From Symsagittifera roscoffensis (Eukaryota; Xenacoelomorpha; Acoela; Convolutidae), in contig NC_087062.1 of NCBI RefSeq assembly GCF_963678635.1, forward strand, positions 49,014,552-49,078,551: a stretch of 64,000 bases of DNA, in the 5' to 3' direction. The notes beneath the pieces were generated by a model. That model was not told where the DNA came from, made no database searches, and saw nothing but the letters and a program-made list of their open reading frames with translations. A program made the translations under genes and the position numbers. Of the stretch, positions 54,520 to 64,000 are shown one piece after another. Every line of letters starts with the position of its first letter. The stretch's first letter is position 1.

Positions 54520-55574
54520 TATATTGATTATAAAAATTTAAAAATACAGGTATAGTCATTTTAATGAATGTTTTCTTAAAAACTGCAATGACGGAATTTG
54601 TCTTTTTAACTTTCGCAAAGATATGAGAGTCAAAGGGGAGTTTACTATCGATGATCACTCCAAGGTCTTTTCTTCTCCTACCGTTTCTAGCTGTTTATCG
54701 TAAAGTTCATATGATCTTGTTTCACGATTTGATCCTCCATTTGAGATTATCATATGTACACATTTATCTTCATTGAAATGCAAAAGACTATTTTTTGAGC
54801 ATTCTTCCAGTTTTCTTAGATCTTCTTGCAGCAACTCAACGTCTTTGTTACTGGTAATTTCAGTGTATAGTTTTGCATCGTCTGCAAATGAATAAAATTT
54901 TGATTTGACTTTGTTTGGCATTGAATTTATATAAATTACAAACAAAACAGGTCCCAGTACAGATCCTTGGGGAACCGCACTCAGAACATCTTTCCATTCA
55001 GATCTACTGTCGTTTAACACAACTCTTTGTCGTCTTGTTAATAAAAACTCGTTGATCCAGCCCAGTGTTTTTCCTTTTATTCCATATTGTTTTAGGATTC
55101 CTATCAGTCTTTTGTGCGGAACCGAGTCGAACGCTTTCTTGAAATCCAAGTAGATAACATCCGTTTCTCGGCGACTATCTATTGTTTTTGTGAAATCATC
55201 CAGCACTCTCAGTAGCTGTAATTGTGATGATCTACCGGGCAGAAAACCAAACTGTTCAATTACAAGGATTTCATTTTTTTCTAGATGTTCCATAAGATGG
55301 GCTCTTATTATTTTCTCAAATATTTTACAAACTATTGATAATAAGCTTACTGGACGATAGTTGTCAGCTAACAACTTTTTCCTTTTTTGAAGATAGAGGC
55401 AATGTGAGCAAGTTTCCAGTCCTCAGGTAGCTTCGTTTCGTCCAAAGATTTGTTAAAATTTTTTGTTAGAACTTGAGTCAGGATATCTCTCAATTCAAAC
55501 TGAAGTTTCGGGTGAATTTCGTCGGGCCCTGGAGATTTCGATGTATTGAGTGAGTCTAGTTGCTCTTTCACCAA
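54520..55574 (-). pseudogene. LINE reverse transcriptase domain
   Basis: From the right: LPEDWKLAHIASIFKKGK, then after a shift NYRPVSLLSIVCKIFEK, EQFGFLPGRSSQLQLLR, VIYLDFKKAFDSVPHKRL (first catalytic Asp), AVPQGSVLGPVLFVIYIN and FADDAKLYTEI (catalytic FADD box). Register changes occur at about 55374 and 54660, with GVIIDSKLPFDSHI following the latter. It would copy LINE RNA into DNA at the nicked target. Confidence 0.9.
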
Positions 55575-56154
55575 TTATTCTGTTATTTCTAAGTCCTTTA
55601 TTGGATGGGTGATATCCAATTCTGGAATCTTCCATTCTCCTGGTGGTTCGTGTGTGAAGACTGATGAAAAGAACTTTGACAAAACTTCAACTTTTTCGAT
55701 CTCATTGGTCGTTAAAGATCCATCATCCCGCAGTAAAGCTGGTATTACATTTTGTAACACGATTTTCTGTCTCACATAGCTCCGGAATTTTTTTGGTTTC
55801 ATTTTTACATCTTTAGCTATTTCACTTTCCTTTGCCCTTTGATCATTTCGAGTAGCTGTCTTAACAGCATTTCTTTTTTCTTTATAGTTGTTAAAATTTA
55901 CTTTTGTTCTATTGCAGCAAAACTTTTCCAGTATTTCTTTTTTGCTCTGATTGCCTGTTGAGTGGTATTGGTGAATAGTAACTTGTTTCTACACTCTGGA
56001 TTGAGCCCAGTTGATGGTACCAACTTTTTTGTCAGTTCAGTCAGGAGTTCGCGCAAATCCGTCAAAAGTTTTTCAACATTGTCTTCACTGTGAAGAAACG
56101 ACAAACTTTTTACTTCATCTCTCATTGGGTCGTTGTCTCCTTAAAGGAGTTGTA
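55575..56154 (-). pseudogene. LINE ORF2 connector between endonuclease and RT
   Basis: Frames 55575-55802 and 55898-56125 read PKKFRSYVRQKIV, FFSSVFTHEPPGEW and KLLFTNTTQQAIRAKKKYWK. These are typical of the segment between endonuclease and reverse transcriptase in CR1-like elements. Several shifts. Confidence 0.7.
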
Positions 56155-57290
56155 TCAAATCATGGTCTTACTAATTTTGCGGTGCGCGGGTAACTCCACT
56201 TCTATGAGAACGTGGTCGCTCTGTCCCAGAGGTGGTTGGATATTAGTGTCTAGGTCGCTTAGACCGACATCAGTTAAAACTATATCTAGTAGTGATGGTT
56301 TATCTCCGGCAGTAATGCGAGTTGATTCATCGATGTGTTGGATTAGAAATGCATCCCTAACTGCTTCTAGAAATTTGAATTCTTTGCTCTCCTCGTCCTT
56401 GGTTGTACTGCAATCATCCCAGTTGATTGATGGAAAATTTGTGTCGCCCAAGATTACGTATAAACCTTCACATCTTTTTCCCATAGTTCTTTGATTGGTT
56501 GGCAAAGGCAATCGTTAATCATTTCTGGTGAATTTGGGCTCCGGTAGACAACTGCCAAGCGGATAAATTTTCGATCAATAGCAATGTCACATACCATCAT
56601 TTCTTGTAACTCGTTCGGGTTTTGTCTAATGCAGTAGTCTATATCGGTGGCGTCCCTCATGCTTGAAGGACCAAATGCTTGCAATTAATTTTAGCTTCCT
56701 TTGAGCCAATCAGAATTGAGTATTCAAATCTCAAAGTAAATCGCAAAAATCACAAAGTAAGAAAATAAATCCAGGCAATTAAGGTTAATACTGACCGATT
56801 AGATAATAAGCCTATGAGTTTTCAAAAATTGCCGGATTGAAGGTGGATTGGAACAAATTTAATATTACCGATTTACGAAAAATGGACGAAGAAACAAAAA
56901 ACTAAATTTATTAGATCTGCACGAATTGTACAGCTTAAAACATTTTCTGTTAATTTTGACTTCGATTTTGTGGGAAAGGCATTTAGCCAAGGAGTACGCT
57001 TATCCATTTTGATTGGTTAAAATTTTTCAAGCATTCGGTCCTTCAAGTATGAGAACCCTCCCCGTCTATATCTTTAATTACGAAAGTTAAATTTCCTCGC
57101 CCGCAGTCGTTTGGATTCATGTTTACTGACTCAATGTTATAGTTGTTAATTTTGTACCAAGCTCGATTCCAATCGGTTTTCGAATTTTTTGGTTTTGCTT
57201 TTACGAGAGCAATTACATCTGATGGGTTCTTTTTATCTTCAATTAATTTGATCAATTCCTGATGTTTCGTTTGCGTTAGAGTGTCAATAT
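56155..57290 (-). pseudogene. LINE AP-type endonuclease, interrupted
   Basis: The N-terminal part (57290-57054) reads FWYTNIDTLTQTKHQELI, VIALVKAKPKN and NDCGRGNLTFV. The C-terminal part reads RLAVVYRSPNSPE (56570), VILGDTNFPSINWD (56455), DKPSLLDIVLTD and PPLGQSDHVLIEVEL. These are EEP-fold endonuclease motifs with the SDH catalytic His. The two parts are split by the 56656-57053 insert. Confidence 0.85.
56656..57053. mobile_element. 398-bp inverted-repeat insert in the LINE
   Basis: The ends CTCATGCTTGAAGGACCAAA and its inverted partner (CTCATACTTGAAGGACCGAA on the minus strand, from 57053) match at 24 of 26 positions, ending AATGCTTG. The interior is AT-rich and non-coding. It splits the endonuclease reading frame, so it inserted after the LINE. 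No clear target duplication was found, so the superfamily is uncertain. Confidence 0.75.
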
Positions 57291-57419
57291 TTGTGTACCA
57301 GAAGTTTTATTTTCTAGTCTTGCTTTCTTCTTGACTTTTAGTATCTGCGTTCCTCGAACCAGATATACATAGTTTCCTTCTTCCTGATCGTTCAAGTTTT
57401 TTGCTTTCGTAACTAGGTT

Positions 57420-58202
57420 TCGCACTTCTCTTTCTTTCAAACTCCAAGCCGGGCTAATCCGAGATTTCTGATTTCTGCAGTGGCTTCTTTCAACTTTGGC
57501 ACCTTTCGGTTTATTTCAATAACATCTGGTTCAGTATTGAAGGAAACCAGCAATGGTCTGTTTATATCCTCGTCGGTTTTCCGACCGTATCGATCGTTTT
57601 CACAATTTGTTTATCTTCCATTTCGATATTTGATTTAAAAATTTCAACTATTTTCTCATCTTCTTTTTTCCTTGATTCACTGTCAGTAGCTGCACTCTCC
57701 ATGGCTTTGTAGATCACAATGTTGTTTTTTCTTCGGTTTTCTTCAGCTTTTCTCTTGTGTTCTTCTGTTGCTTCTAAGATGATCTCTTTCAAAGGTTTCA
57801 CTTTCCGATTTACAACTTCTTTCCAGACCTTTCCGTCAGATGGTCCTGCTATGAATTTATAGAGATCATTCATCATGTTTTTCATGTTATCCAAGGTTGT
57901 GTCGAGATCTGCTCTTAACTTTTTGGTCGAATGATCGGTTCCACTTTCCTGTTCTTCGCTGATAAGTTGCTTTCCGGATGGACAGCAAGCTGTGCAACAC
58001 CAGCTTACAATAGTTTGGCACATGTACTGAAAGGCTGCGTCAGGCATTTTAAGGCATTTTGCACAGTAGTGTTCACGGCAACGCTCATACTCCATGACTT
58101 TCTCTAGGGTATTTCCATATATTTCCTTGCAAATTTTGAATTCCCAAGGCTCAACGGGACCACTCACTGATGTTGTGCCTTTATGGCCAGTTTTGGGGGC
58201 AT
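57420..58202 (-). pseudogene. LINE ORF1 with PHD-like Cys/His finger, frameshifted
   Basis: From the ATG at 58202 (opening MPPKTGHKGT), an N-terminal Cys/His cluster (C-x4-YCAKC...C...WCCTACC) matches the PHD-like finger of CR1-family ORF1 proteins. Then come a coiled-coil-like charged region and ENRRKNNIVIYK, the start of an RRM-like/transposase_22-type part. Near 57595 the frame shifts and continues RKTDEDINRPLLVSF, a conserved ORF1 segment. The protein would bind LINE RNA as a chaperone. Confidence 0.78.
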
Positions 58203-58485
58203 TTTTGATGACCTCACTTTCTACTGGCTTTGCCGCTCCAAGATAACGAAACCTCAGAAGCTACAAAGCATGAAAAAAAATGAAGTTTCTTAGAATCACT
58301 TCCCTCCTACTTCGCCGCTCCAAGATAATTAAACCTCAGAAGCTACAAAAGCAAGAAAGAAATGAGTTCTCTTGACCACGTTAATCAAAACAATTCTATC
58401 AGCTCACTCCGCCACTCCAAGGTAATTAAACATCAAAAGCTACAGAGCAAGTTAAAAGAAAAGCGATAGATTTTACCTGGGTATT
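58203..58485. repeat. Three tandem units upstream of LINE ORF1
   Basis: GCCGCTCCAAGATAA followed by CCTCAGAAGCTACAAA recurs from about 58232, 58312 and 58410 (spacing about 80 and 98 bp), each preceded by an ACTTCCCTCCTACTT-like stretch. It lies directly 5' of ORF1, where LINE promoters with repeated monomers are known. Function inferred from position. Confidence 0.7.
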
Positions 58486-59064
58486 TTAATGCTTCTTGTT
58501 CTTTGGTTTCCTTTTTGATTTCCGGTTTCTAGTTTTCGACCGTTTCTTCAAGACTAGTTTACGAAGATTTCGCTTGTTTCGTAAAACAGTCCGCAGGAGT
58601 TGTAGTTCTAGTACAGAAGAGGGATGAACTTTTTTTATCTCGTCTAGTACTAAACTTCCTTTATTCTTCCTTTTTGATATCAAGTGTTTGCGAACGTTGA
58701 TTATCGTAAGGTTCTCGGTTTTTAACTCTAGTAGTCGGTCAAAAATCCCTGTAATTCCTCTTCGACGGGCGTACAAAATTGCACTGATTCGACGTTTGAA
58801 TGGCTCGATGATTTTGAGGAGTTCTTCAGCTGTGCACGATTCGTCGTAGTTGCTATGATGAACGTTGATGGTATTACTAATAACGTCGGGTCAGATGACA
58901 AGATTGCTTTTATTCTTCAGTGATCCTCGTACAAGCAGCTTTTGCAGAATCTTCAGGTGGTTTCTGTTATTTGGGTGGAATCCTAGCCCACCGACAGTAA
59001 AGTATTTTCCTTCGATTCGTTTTTGAATGGGGTGTTTCGCAACTTTGATTGCTCGATCTAATGA
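58486..59064 (-). other. Unrecognised basic protein frame, one stop
   Basis: The minus strand is open from 59064 to TAA at 58486 except for a TGA at 58891-58893, about 190 codons. The N-terminal part reads GKYFTVGGLGFHPNNRNHLK; the C-terminal part is very basic and ends KSKRKPKNKKH. It lies upstream of the LINE promoter-like repeats, so it may be an extra LINE gene, the end of another element, or a host exon. Family not recognised. Confidence 0.4.
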
Positions 59065-60704
59065 TTAAGCTCCGATAACAAATACCATAGATTGAGGGAT
59101 AAAACTTCACCCACCCTAAGCTAGAGGCGGGGGAACTTTGGACAAATTATCGTATTCGTAAATTTAATTAATCAAATGTTCATGCCTCTAGCTCAAATCA
59201 TCTGAAAACACACGGTTTGAACAAAGGAAAAGGACATCTATTTAATAAGTTTATCACAACAAAAAATATAGCTTAAATTTGAGAAAATCTACCGTTGAAC
59301 ATGCAAAAAAAACGTTGTAAATCTGAAACATGGTGAGATAGTAAAGCTAGCATTTAAATATAAAATGCAAGATTGCAGTTTTCTTTTTCGGAAAAAAATG
59401 GAAACACTCAATTGCAGAGCAAGTCGAGAAACAACCACCATTATTAGAAGATTCAAAAATTACCGAGCGGCCAATAAGCCGACAGAACGTGGGAAGACGC
59501 CCATTTGGCCGGAAAAAAAACACTATAAGGAACATTTGTAACGATTGAGTTTTATGGCTCGGAACGTATACACCAAAAACAGTCTGTATTATTTTTCTGA
59601 ACACAAAACAAGATGACTTAGTCGTTAAAATATAAGCCAACCTCTTATACTGAATAAAGCTCTTAAGCGAAAAAAGCAAAAACTCTAAACATACAAAGTC
59701 AGGTCTAGTAAAATTAACCGAACACCAAACCTAAATTTTGTTAGTTTATACCGCGATTCATTCCTGCACAGCGAAGAAAACAAAAAGTTGTCCTGAAACG
59801 AAAAATGAAATGGCTGAAACTTCTTGCCATCAGACTTTTCAACATTAGACACTGAGGCAAAACTGACGTTCGCAACACTTTCAGTACACAAATGCATGAC
59901 TAAGATTTAAGTCGAATGAAAAGGAATAATTGAAATGAAAAAGAAACGCCTTCATTTTCTACCAGTGAAAATGGCAGCAAAAGCCCAAACTATAGATAAC
60001 AAAGCTACTGCTCCATAGGAAACTTTACAAGGAGCTAATGAAATGCCAGAAAGAAACACAAGTTTCAAAAAGTGTTTTTTGCGGAACTAAACCGACAAAA
60101 ATAAGCAGACAGACACTGGCCGAAAACTTTCAGTTTGCAAAAAAAAACAGGCCTCGACAAGAATTGAACTCCAGTATCAAAACAGGGGTGTCACAGCAAC
60201 TTCTAATGAAGACGACCTCATCACACACAACCCACTGAACACAACCGATATGCCGCTCACAACAACAACTCAAAGGATTTGAAGTACGACTTGACTCCGA
60301 AGCAAAGGACTTCATTGAAACAGACCAATGACCACCTCGATGTTCAAGTATACGTACAGATCCGAGTTACAGGGCATTCCCTCCAAACTCGAGTTTCACG
60401 CCATTCCCAATTCAGATCGAAACATAGTTCTCCACACCGATCAAGAACAGACGATCATAACAAACCATCTTGAAATCAGATTGATTTTGTTGACGGTCTC
60501 AGTCATCGTTGAATGATAAAATGAAATCTACAATTCCAGTTTCGTGGAGCTTTCTCCTCCATAAATGGAATAGAAATGATGCTCGCGAAATACGAACGAT
60601 CAATCATCAATCCTCCATTACAGAAAGAAGTCAAAGAAACAAAAACTCTGTAAACCCCAGATGGGTGAAACCTGATCCAAACTATATATTATTATCGGTT
60701 CTAA
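59065..60704. other. Non-coding region with a SINE-like remnant
   Basis: Includes AAGCCGACAGAACGTGGGAA near 59465 and a degenerate tRNA-like head on the minus strand at 60149-60210 (GGAGTTCAATTCTTGTCGAGG). Short plus-strand frames at 60328-60516 and 60509-60709 have protein-like patches (SELQGIPSKLEFHAIPNSD) but no recognisable family. Confidence 0.4.
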
Positions 60705-60975
60705 ATTAGATATTTTATCCCTATAAAATATTAAAGACTAACCAATCATAATCCATCTAACTAACAACTAATTTATTTGTAAGTGCTGAAATTACTTGTA
60801 ATTTCAGCACCAGAGCATTCTGAATTTAACTTACAACTTAGTTGCTTTTTCCAAGAGACCGACTCGTAACAAACCAGTATAATCTAGATCTATTGAGACT
60901 AAGAGATATAAGAGTAAGATTAAGATCGGTATTAGACTAAGAAGTTGCACGAACCTATCCGGCCGAAAATAAGAT
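60705..60975. repeat. Dispersed repeat with hairpin, copy 2
   Basis: Matches 43584-43850 in the same orientation. The hairpin TGCTGAAATTACTTGTAATT (then TCAGCA) has changed on both sides of the stem relative to copy 1 while staying paired. Ends in TATCCGGCCG. It could be a long terminal repeat linked to the BEL element to the right. Confidence 0.6.
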
Positions 60976-61321
60976 AGCGTGACGAGCAGACGGTGTACCC
61001 TATCTGAAATTACTCTATGAGAAAGCTACCTCGGGCTTGAACTCATCTAGTGCAACCAAAAGTCTAGAGATACATACCAACTCACTGAGCAGAAACGCTT
61101 CATGCAGAAAAAAAAGTTATAAAAATTCGATGCTCAAATTTAAACAAAAATAAACATAAGTCCCCTTCCCCTTAGGACACATACACGCACACAAAAAACG
61201 TTTTGCCCATCAAACAATGCAATAAAATGCTACCAAGTCGTTAAAAAACTCGTCAAACTTATTATGTCGAAATAACGAGAAAAAAAATGTGAAATTTCCA
61301 CAAAACGAAAAGGTAAAAATG
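60976..61321. other. Spacer left of BEL/Pao element
   Basis: No feature recognised. Integrase sequence expected next to RNase H is absent. Confidence 0.4.
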
Positions 61322-62926
61322 TTAACCAACATAAAAAAAGCAAACTTCGTTTAAGCCAATTGTTGAATCAGTCAAGACAATTGTTGAATCAGTCCAGGCG
61401 TGTGAAGTTATCTCGAGATTTGTTTTCCTCAAAATTGAATGAGCTGATTTAAGAAGTTTGGTAGCTAAACTTGCACCGCAGAGCTCTAATTTGGGAACAG
61501 AGATTGCTTTGACCGGAGCAACCTTTGTTTTGGAGGTCAGTAGAAAAGCAAAAGTTTTGCCATCATCATTGGTAATTCTTGCATAGATTGCGGCTGCATA
61601 TGCTTTTTCGGAAGCATCACAGAATACGTGAAGTTGAACCTCCTTTATTGGATGTGAGCTCATAGATCTTGGTATCTGTAGTTCCAGTAGTTGAGGCAAT
61701 GTTCCGGTGAGCTCATACCAGTTTTCCTTGGTTTTCTGATCGACTTCAGAATCCCAATCAAAACCTTGGACCCATAGCTGTTGCATGAGACATCCCATCG
61801 GATCAAACAATTTTGAAATTGTGGACAGAAGAGTCCTCTTTGTAAGCAGTTTCAGCTCTGGTAAGGCAGTTGAAAAACAAAAGATGTCCTTATTGGGCTT
61901 CCAACTGACTCCTAGCGCCTTGATTTTGTATTCGTCAGAGAAAAATTCCAGCACATCCGATTTTTCGCAGAGATGTTCTGGCAATCCTTCAATTATTTTA
62001 GCATTGCTTGAAGTCCATTTTCGTAGAGGGAATTCATGAGAGTTCAGCTCTTCGCATAAATCAGAGATGAGTCTTTCTGCTTCATGCTTATCATTAGCGC
62101 CACCAAGAAAGTCGTCTACATAGAAACAATTTTTGAGACTTTCTTTGATCATTGGGTTCTTAGATTGATCTGCTACTTCATTGAGGCATCTTGTTGAGTG
62201 AAAAGCTGACGAAGCTATTCCATATGTAACACGTGTCATCCTGAGATGCTTGATTTCATCCGATTTATTTGATCTCCAAAGTATGCGATGGAAATCCTTC
62301 GATTTGTGCTCTAGAGCAACTTGTCGGTACATTTTTGCGATATCTGCTGATAAAGCAATTGGGTAGAACCTGAAGCGCATGATTATCGAGTAGAGGTCGT
62401 TTTGTACCGTGGGACCAACCATCAAAGTGTCGTTGAGTGATTGTCCGGTTGATGTTCTTGCAGATCCGTCGAAAACTACACGTAGCTTTGTGGTAGTAGA
62501 ATCTTCCTTGAAAACGCAGTGATGTGGCAGATAACATACGCTATCAACTGCCTTGTCGATTTCTCCAGGCAAGTTGTACTCCATATGCCCCATATCGAGA
62601 AATTCGTCTATGAATGCGGTATAGCGATCTTTTAGTTCTGGATTCTGTTCCAGTCTTCGCTCGAGATAATTGAATCTGCGTTTTGCTTGTGCTAAACTGT
62701 CGCCAAGTTGACTATTGGGCTTGAAAGGCAGCTGCACGGTGAATCGTCCATTTTGTAGTATGGTTGTTTCCTTAAAGTGAGATTCATATCGATCTTCTTC
62801 TGTTGTTGTCTTTTTGAAATCAGGAATTTCTTCAAATTCCCAAAATTTCCTTAGACTATCGTCAATAGACACATGAAATGACTTGAAGTAGGTTGTTGGA
62901 GGACCGGGTGTTCTGCCGCTAATCAT
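61322..62926 (-). pseudogene. BEL/Pao reverse transcriptase and RNase H
   Basis: A 534-codon open frame. RT motifs: LRVVFDGSARTSTGQSLND, ALSADIAKMYRQVAL (first Asp), RVTYGIASSAFHSTRCL and YVDDFLGGA (catalytic YVDD). RNase H: LHVFCDASEKAYAAAIYAR, VPKLELCGA and HAWTDST. After that the frame ends abnormally. A 21-bp direct repeat (TTGTTGAATCAGTC twice, 61360-61400) lies just at the break. Confidence 0.93.
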
Positions 62927-63018
62927 TCAACCAAATAGAGTGTCACGTGCATAAAGCTTGTCTGTAAGCTTAATCTTTTCGCAGCCAACAATGTCGTTGT
63001 AGACATCACAGCCTAGGA

Positions 63019-63630
63019 TTATATCGATTTCCTTTGGTTTATCAAAGTCTGGGTCCGAGAGCTTAAGACGTGTGATATCCAAACTGTTCGGTATATTCGC
63101 CCGTTCTCTGGCAGGTAGCCAGAAAGTTTTTGAAGAGTGAAGGCTTCAATATGTAGAGATTGATTCTGAGAATCCTTCGTTTCCAGATTGACAGAACCAG
63201 ATTTCACAGTTTTTGCTCCTCCGCCAACTTGAGTTAGTTGAAGAGTCAATTTCTTGATTGGTAGCTTGAGTCGGTTAGCAGAGCTGGTTGTAACGAAACT
63301 GCATTCAGATCCGCTGTCCAGTAAGGCTCGACAATTGTGATAACCGCCATTTGCAGTTTTCACCTCAATTAGTACAGTTCCCAGTATGGTAGTGGCACCG
63401 GTAGTACCCCCGTAAACCGCAAACTTATTTTCAGGTCCCGGTTGCTTGTTTGGGTCTGTATGGATGTGAAGTAACGGGTGATGACCCTTTCGACAGGTTT
63501 GGCACGTTGACTTCGACTTGCACTCATGATTTTGGTGTCCAAGGGACAGGCAATTGAAGCATAATCGCTTTGATTTGGCTTGTCTTCTATTGGAAATAGA
63601 CATTTCCTGAAACTTTGTGCATTGATACAC
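63019..63630 (-). pseudogene. BEL/Pao zinc knuckles and aspartic protease
   Basis: CFNCLSLGHQNHEC and CQTCRKGHH (CCHC-type knuckles), then the protease with RALLDSGSECSFV (DSG catalytic motif) and LTQVGGGAKTVKSGS. Near 63110 the register shifts, and the continuation SDPDFDKPKEIDIILGCDVY is in another frame. Confidence 0.88.
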
Positions 63631-63654
63631 GCGGTGATCACCACTGCAGCATGG

Positions 63655-64000
63655 TCAGATGATCGTCTTGGCAGAGTTCGTGTGGTATGTCTGTACCTTG
63701 TCATCTTTCCTAGAGTTTCCAGATTGGTCTGAATTTCCTTGATGATTTTTTCTATGAATTGAAGGTAACTGGAGGTCCTTCGTAGCTTCTAGGGCGCGAG
63801 ATCGTTCCTCCAAGAACTTCTTCATCTGTTTGATTTTTGGCACGTCACTTCCCGCGCAGGAAAGTTCCCATTGTCTTCTAGTTTCAGGATCTAATTTCTT
63901 GGCCAAAACATGAACCCAGATCAAATCGCATTGATCAAATTTTAGTCCAAGTCCTGTCAGTGCCATCGTGTTTTCCGTGTACATGTTAATCAAGCTACGT
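63655..64000 (-). pseudogene. BEL/Pao gag C-terminal part
   Basis: Reads GLGLKFDQCDLIWVHVLAKK, LDPETRRQWELSCAG and MKKFLEERSRALE, the typical Pao gag region before the knuckles. It shifts register near 63660 into the knuckle frame, and its start is outside the window. Confidence 0.85.

Larger units (their letters stand above)
54482..58202 (-). mobile_element. CR1-like non-LTR retrotransposon (LINE), broken
   Basis: Minus strand, with ORF1 (58202-57420), endonuclease (57290-56155), a connector, and reverse transcriptase (55574-54520). The domain order and ORF1 zinc-finger type point to the CR1/L2 group. The 3' end is truncated shortly after the RT thumb. At least six stops or shifts and one 398-bp insert mean it is inactive. 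Confidence 0.88.
61322..64000 (-). mobile_element. BEL/Pao LTR retrotransposon, truncated at both sides
   Basis: The minus strand carries gag end, zinc knuckles, aspartic protease, reverse transcriptase and most of RNase H. It continues past the right edge of the window. RNase H stops at about 61345 and integrase is missing, so the 3' part is deleted. Few breaks: a frame change near 63110, TGA at 62927-62929 and shifts in gag. Confidence 0.93.

Overview
This is metazoan, probably invertebrate, nuclear DNA: AT-rich, full of transposable elements, with one spliced host gene. The centrepiece is a complete Polinton/Maverick (virus-like DNA transposon, adintovirus-type gene set) at 2484-21017. It is 18,534 bp long, bounded by inverted repeats of about 390 bp and by a perfect 6-bp target duplication, AACATC, at 2478-2483 and 21018-21023. 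Organism identity cannot be fixed from the sequence; a few tRNA-derived SINE heads and diverged CR1-like, BEL/Pao and Ty3/gypsy elements fit many invertebrates.

Layout. 1-2477: repeat-rich flank. 2484-21017: Polinton-1. Its left arm (minus strand) carries a protein-primed family B DNA polymerase (3180-8034) with N-terminal C2H2 fingers and a second unrecognised gene (9519-10154). Its right arm (plus strand) carries, in order, several unrecognised early genes (10638-13784), a one-span membrane protein ending in a GYMLPNPK-type motif, the FtsK/A32-like packaging ATPase, a small conserved protein, a linker-rich protein, the rve integrase, the single-jelly-roll penton protein, a basic core/pX-like protein, the double-jelly-roll major capsid protein and an adenain-like protease. 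Many neighbouring genes overlap by about 11 nt. Most genes carry one or two breaks, and several of these sit in homopolymer runs. 21024-23340: spacer with a foldback element. About 23340-31845: a second, clearly different and much more decayed Polinton with the same late-gene order but no polymerase and no recognisable termini; one of its genes lies inverted at its right end. 31901-41116: two overlapping, rearranged minus-strand Ty3/gypsy copies. 41117-49500: non-coding, dominated by a roughly 0.5 kb tRNA-derived repeat family, nearly all on the minus strand. 49787-52583: three 3' exons, minus strand, of a NEDD4-family WW-HECT ubiquitin ligase (WWP1/ITCH/Su(dx) type). 52870-54290: a roughly 178-bp minisatellite. 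54482-58202: a CR1-like LINE, minus strand, interrupted by a 398-bp inverted-repeat insert, with a tandem-repeat block and an unrecognised basic reading frame upstream. 59065-61321: non-coding and repeats. 61322-64000: a BEL/Pao retrotransposon, minus strand, cut by the right edge.

How it fits together. The Polinton has the replication gene (polB), integrase, packaging ATPase, maturation protease and two capsid proteins, so its ancestor could replicate its own DNA, build icosahedral particles and integrate. The two Polintons share several genes that I cannot assign to a named family, at the same relative positions, so these are real conserved genes rather than chance frames. They are the main undescribed content here.
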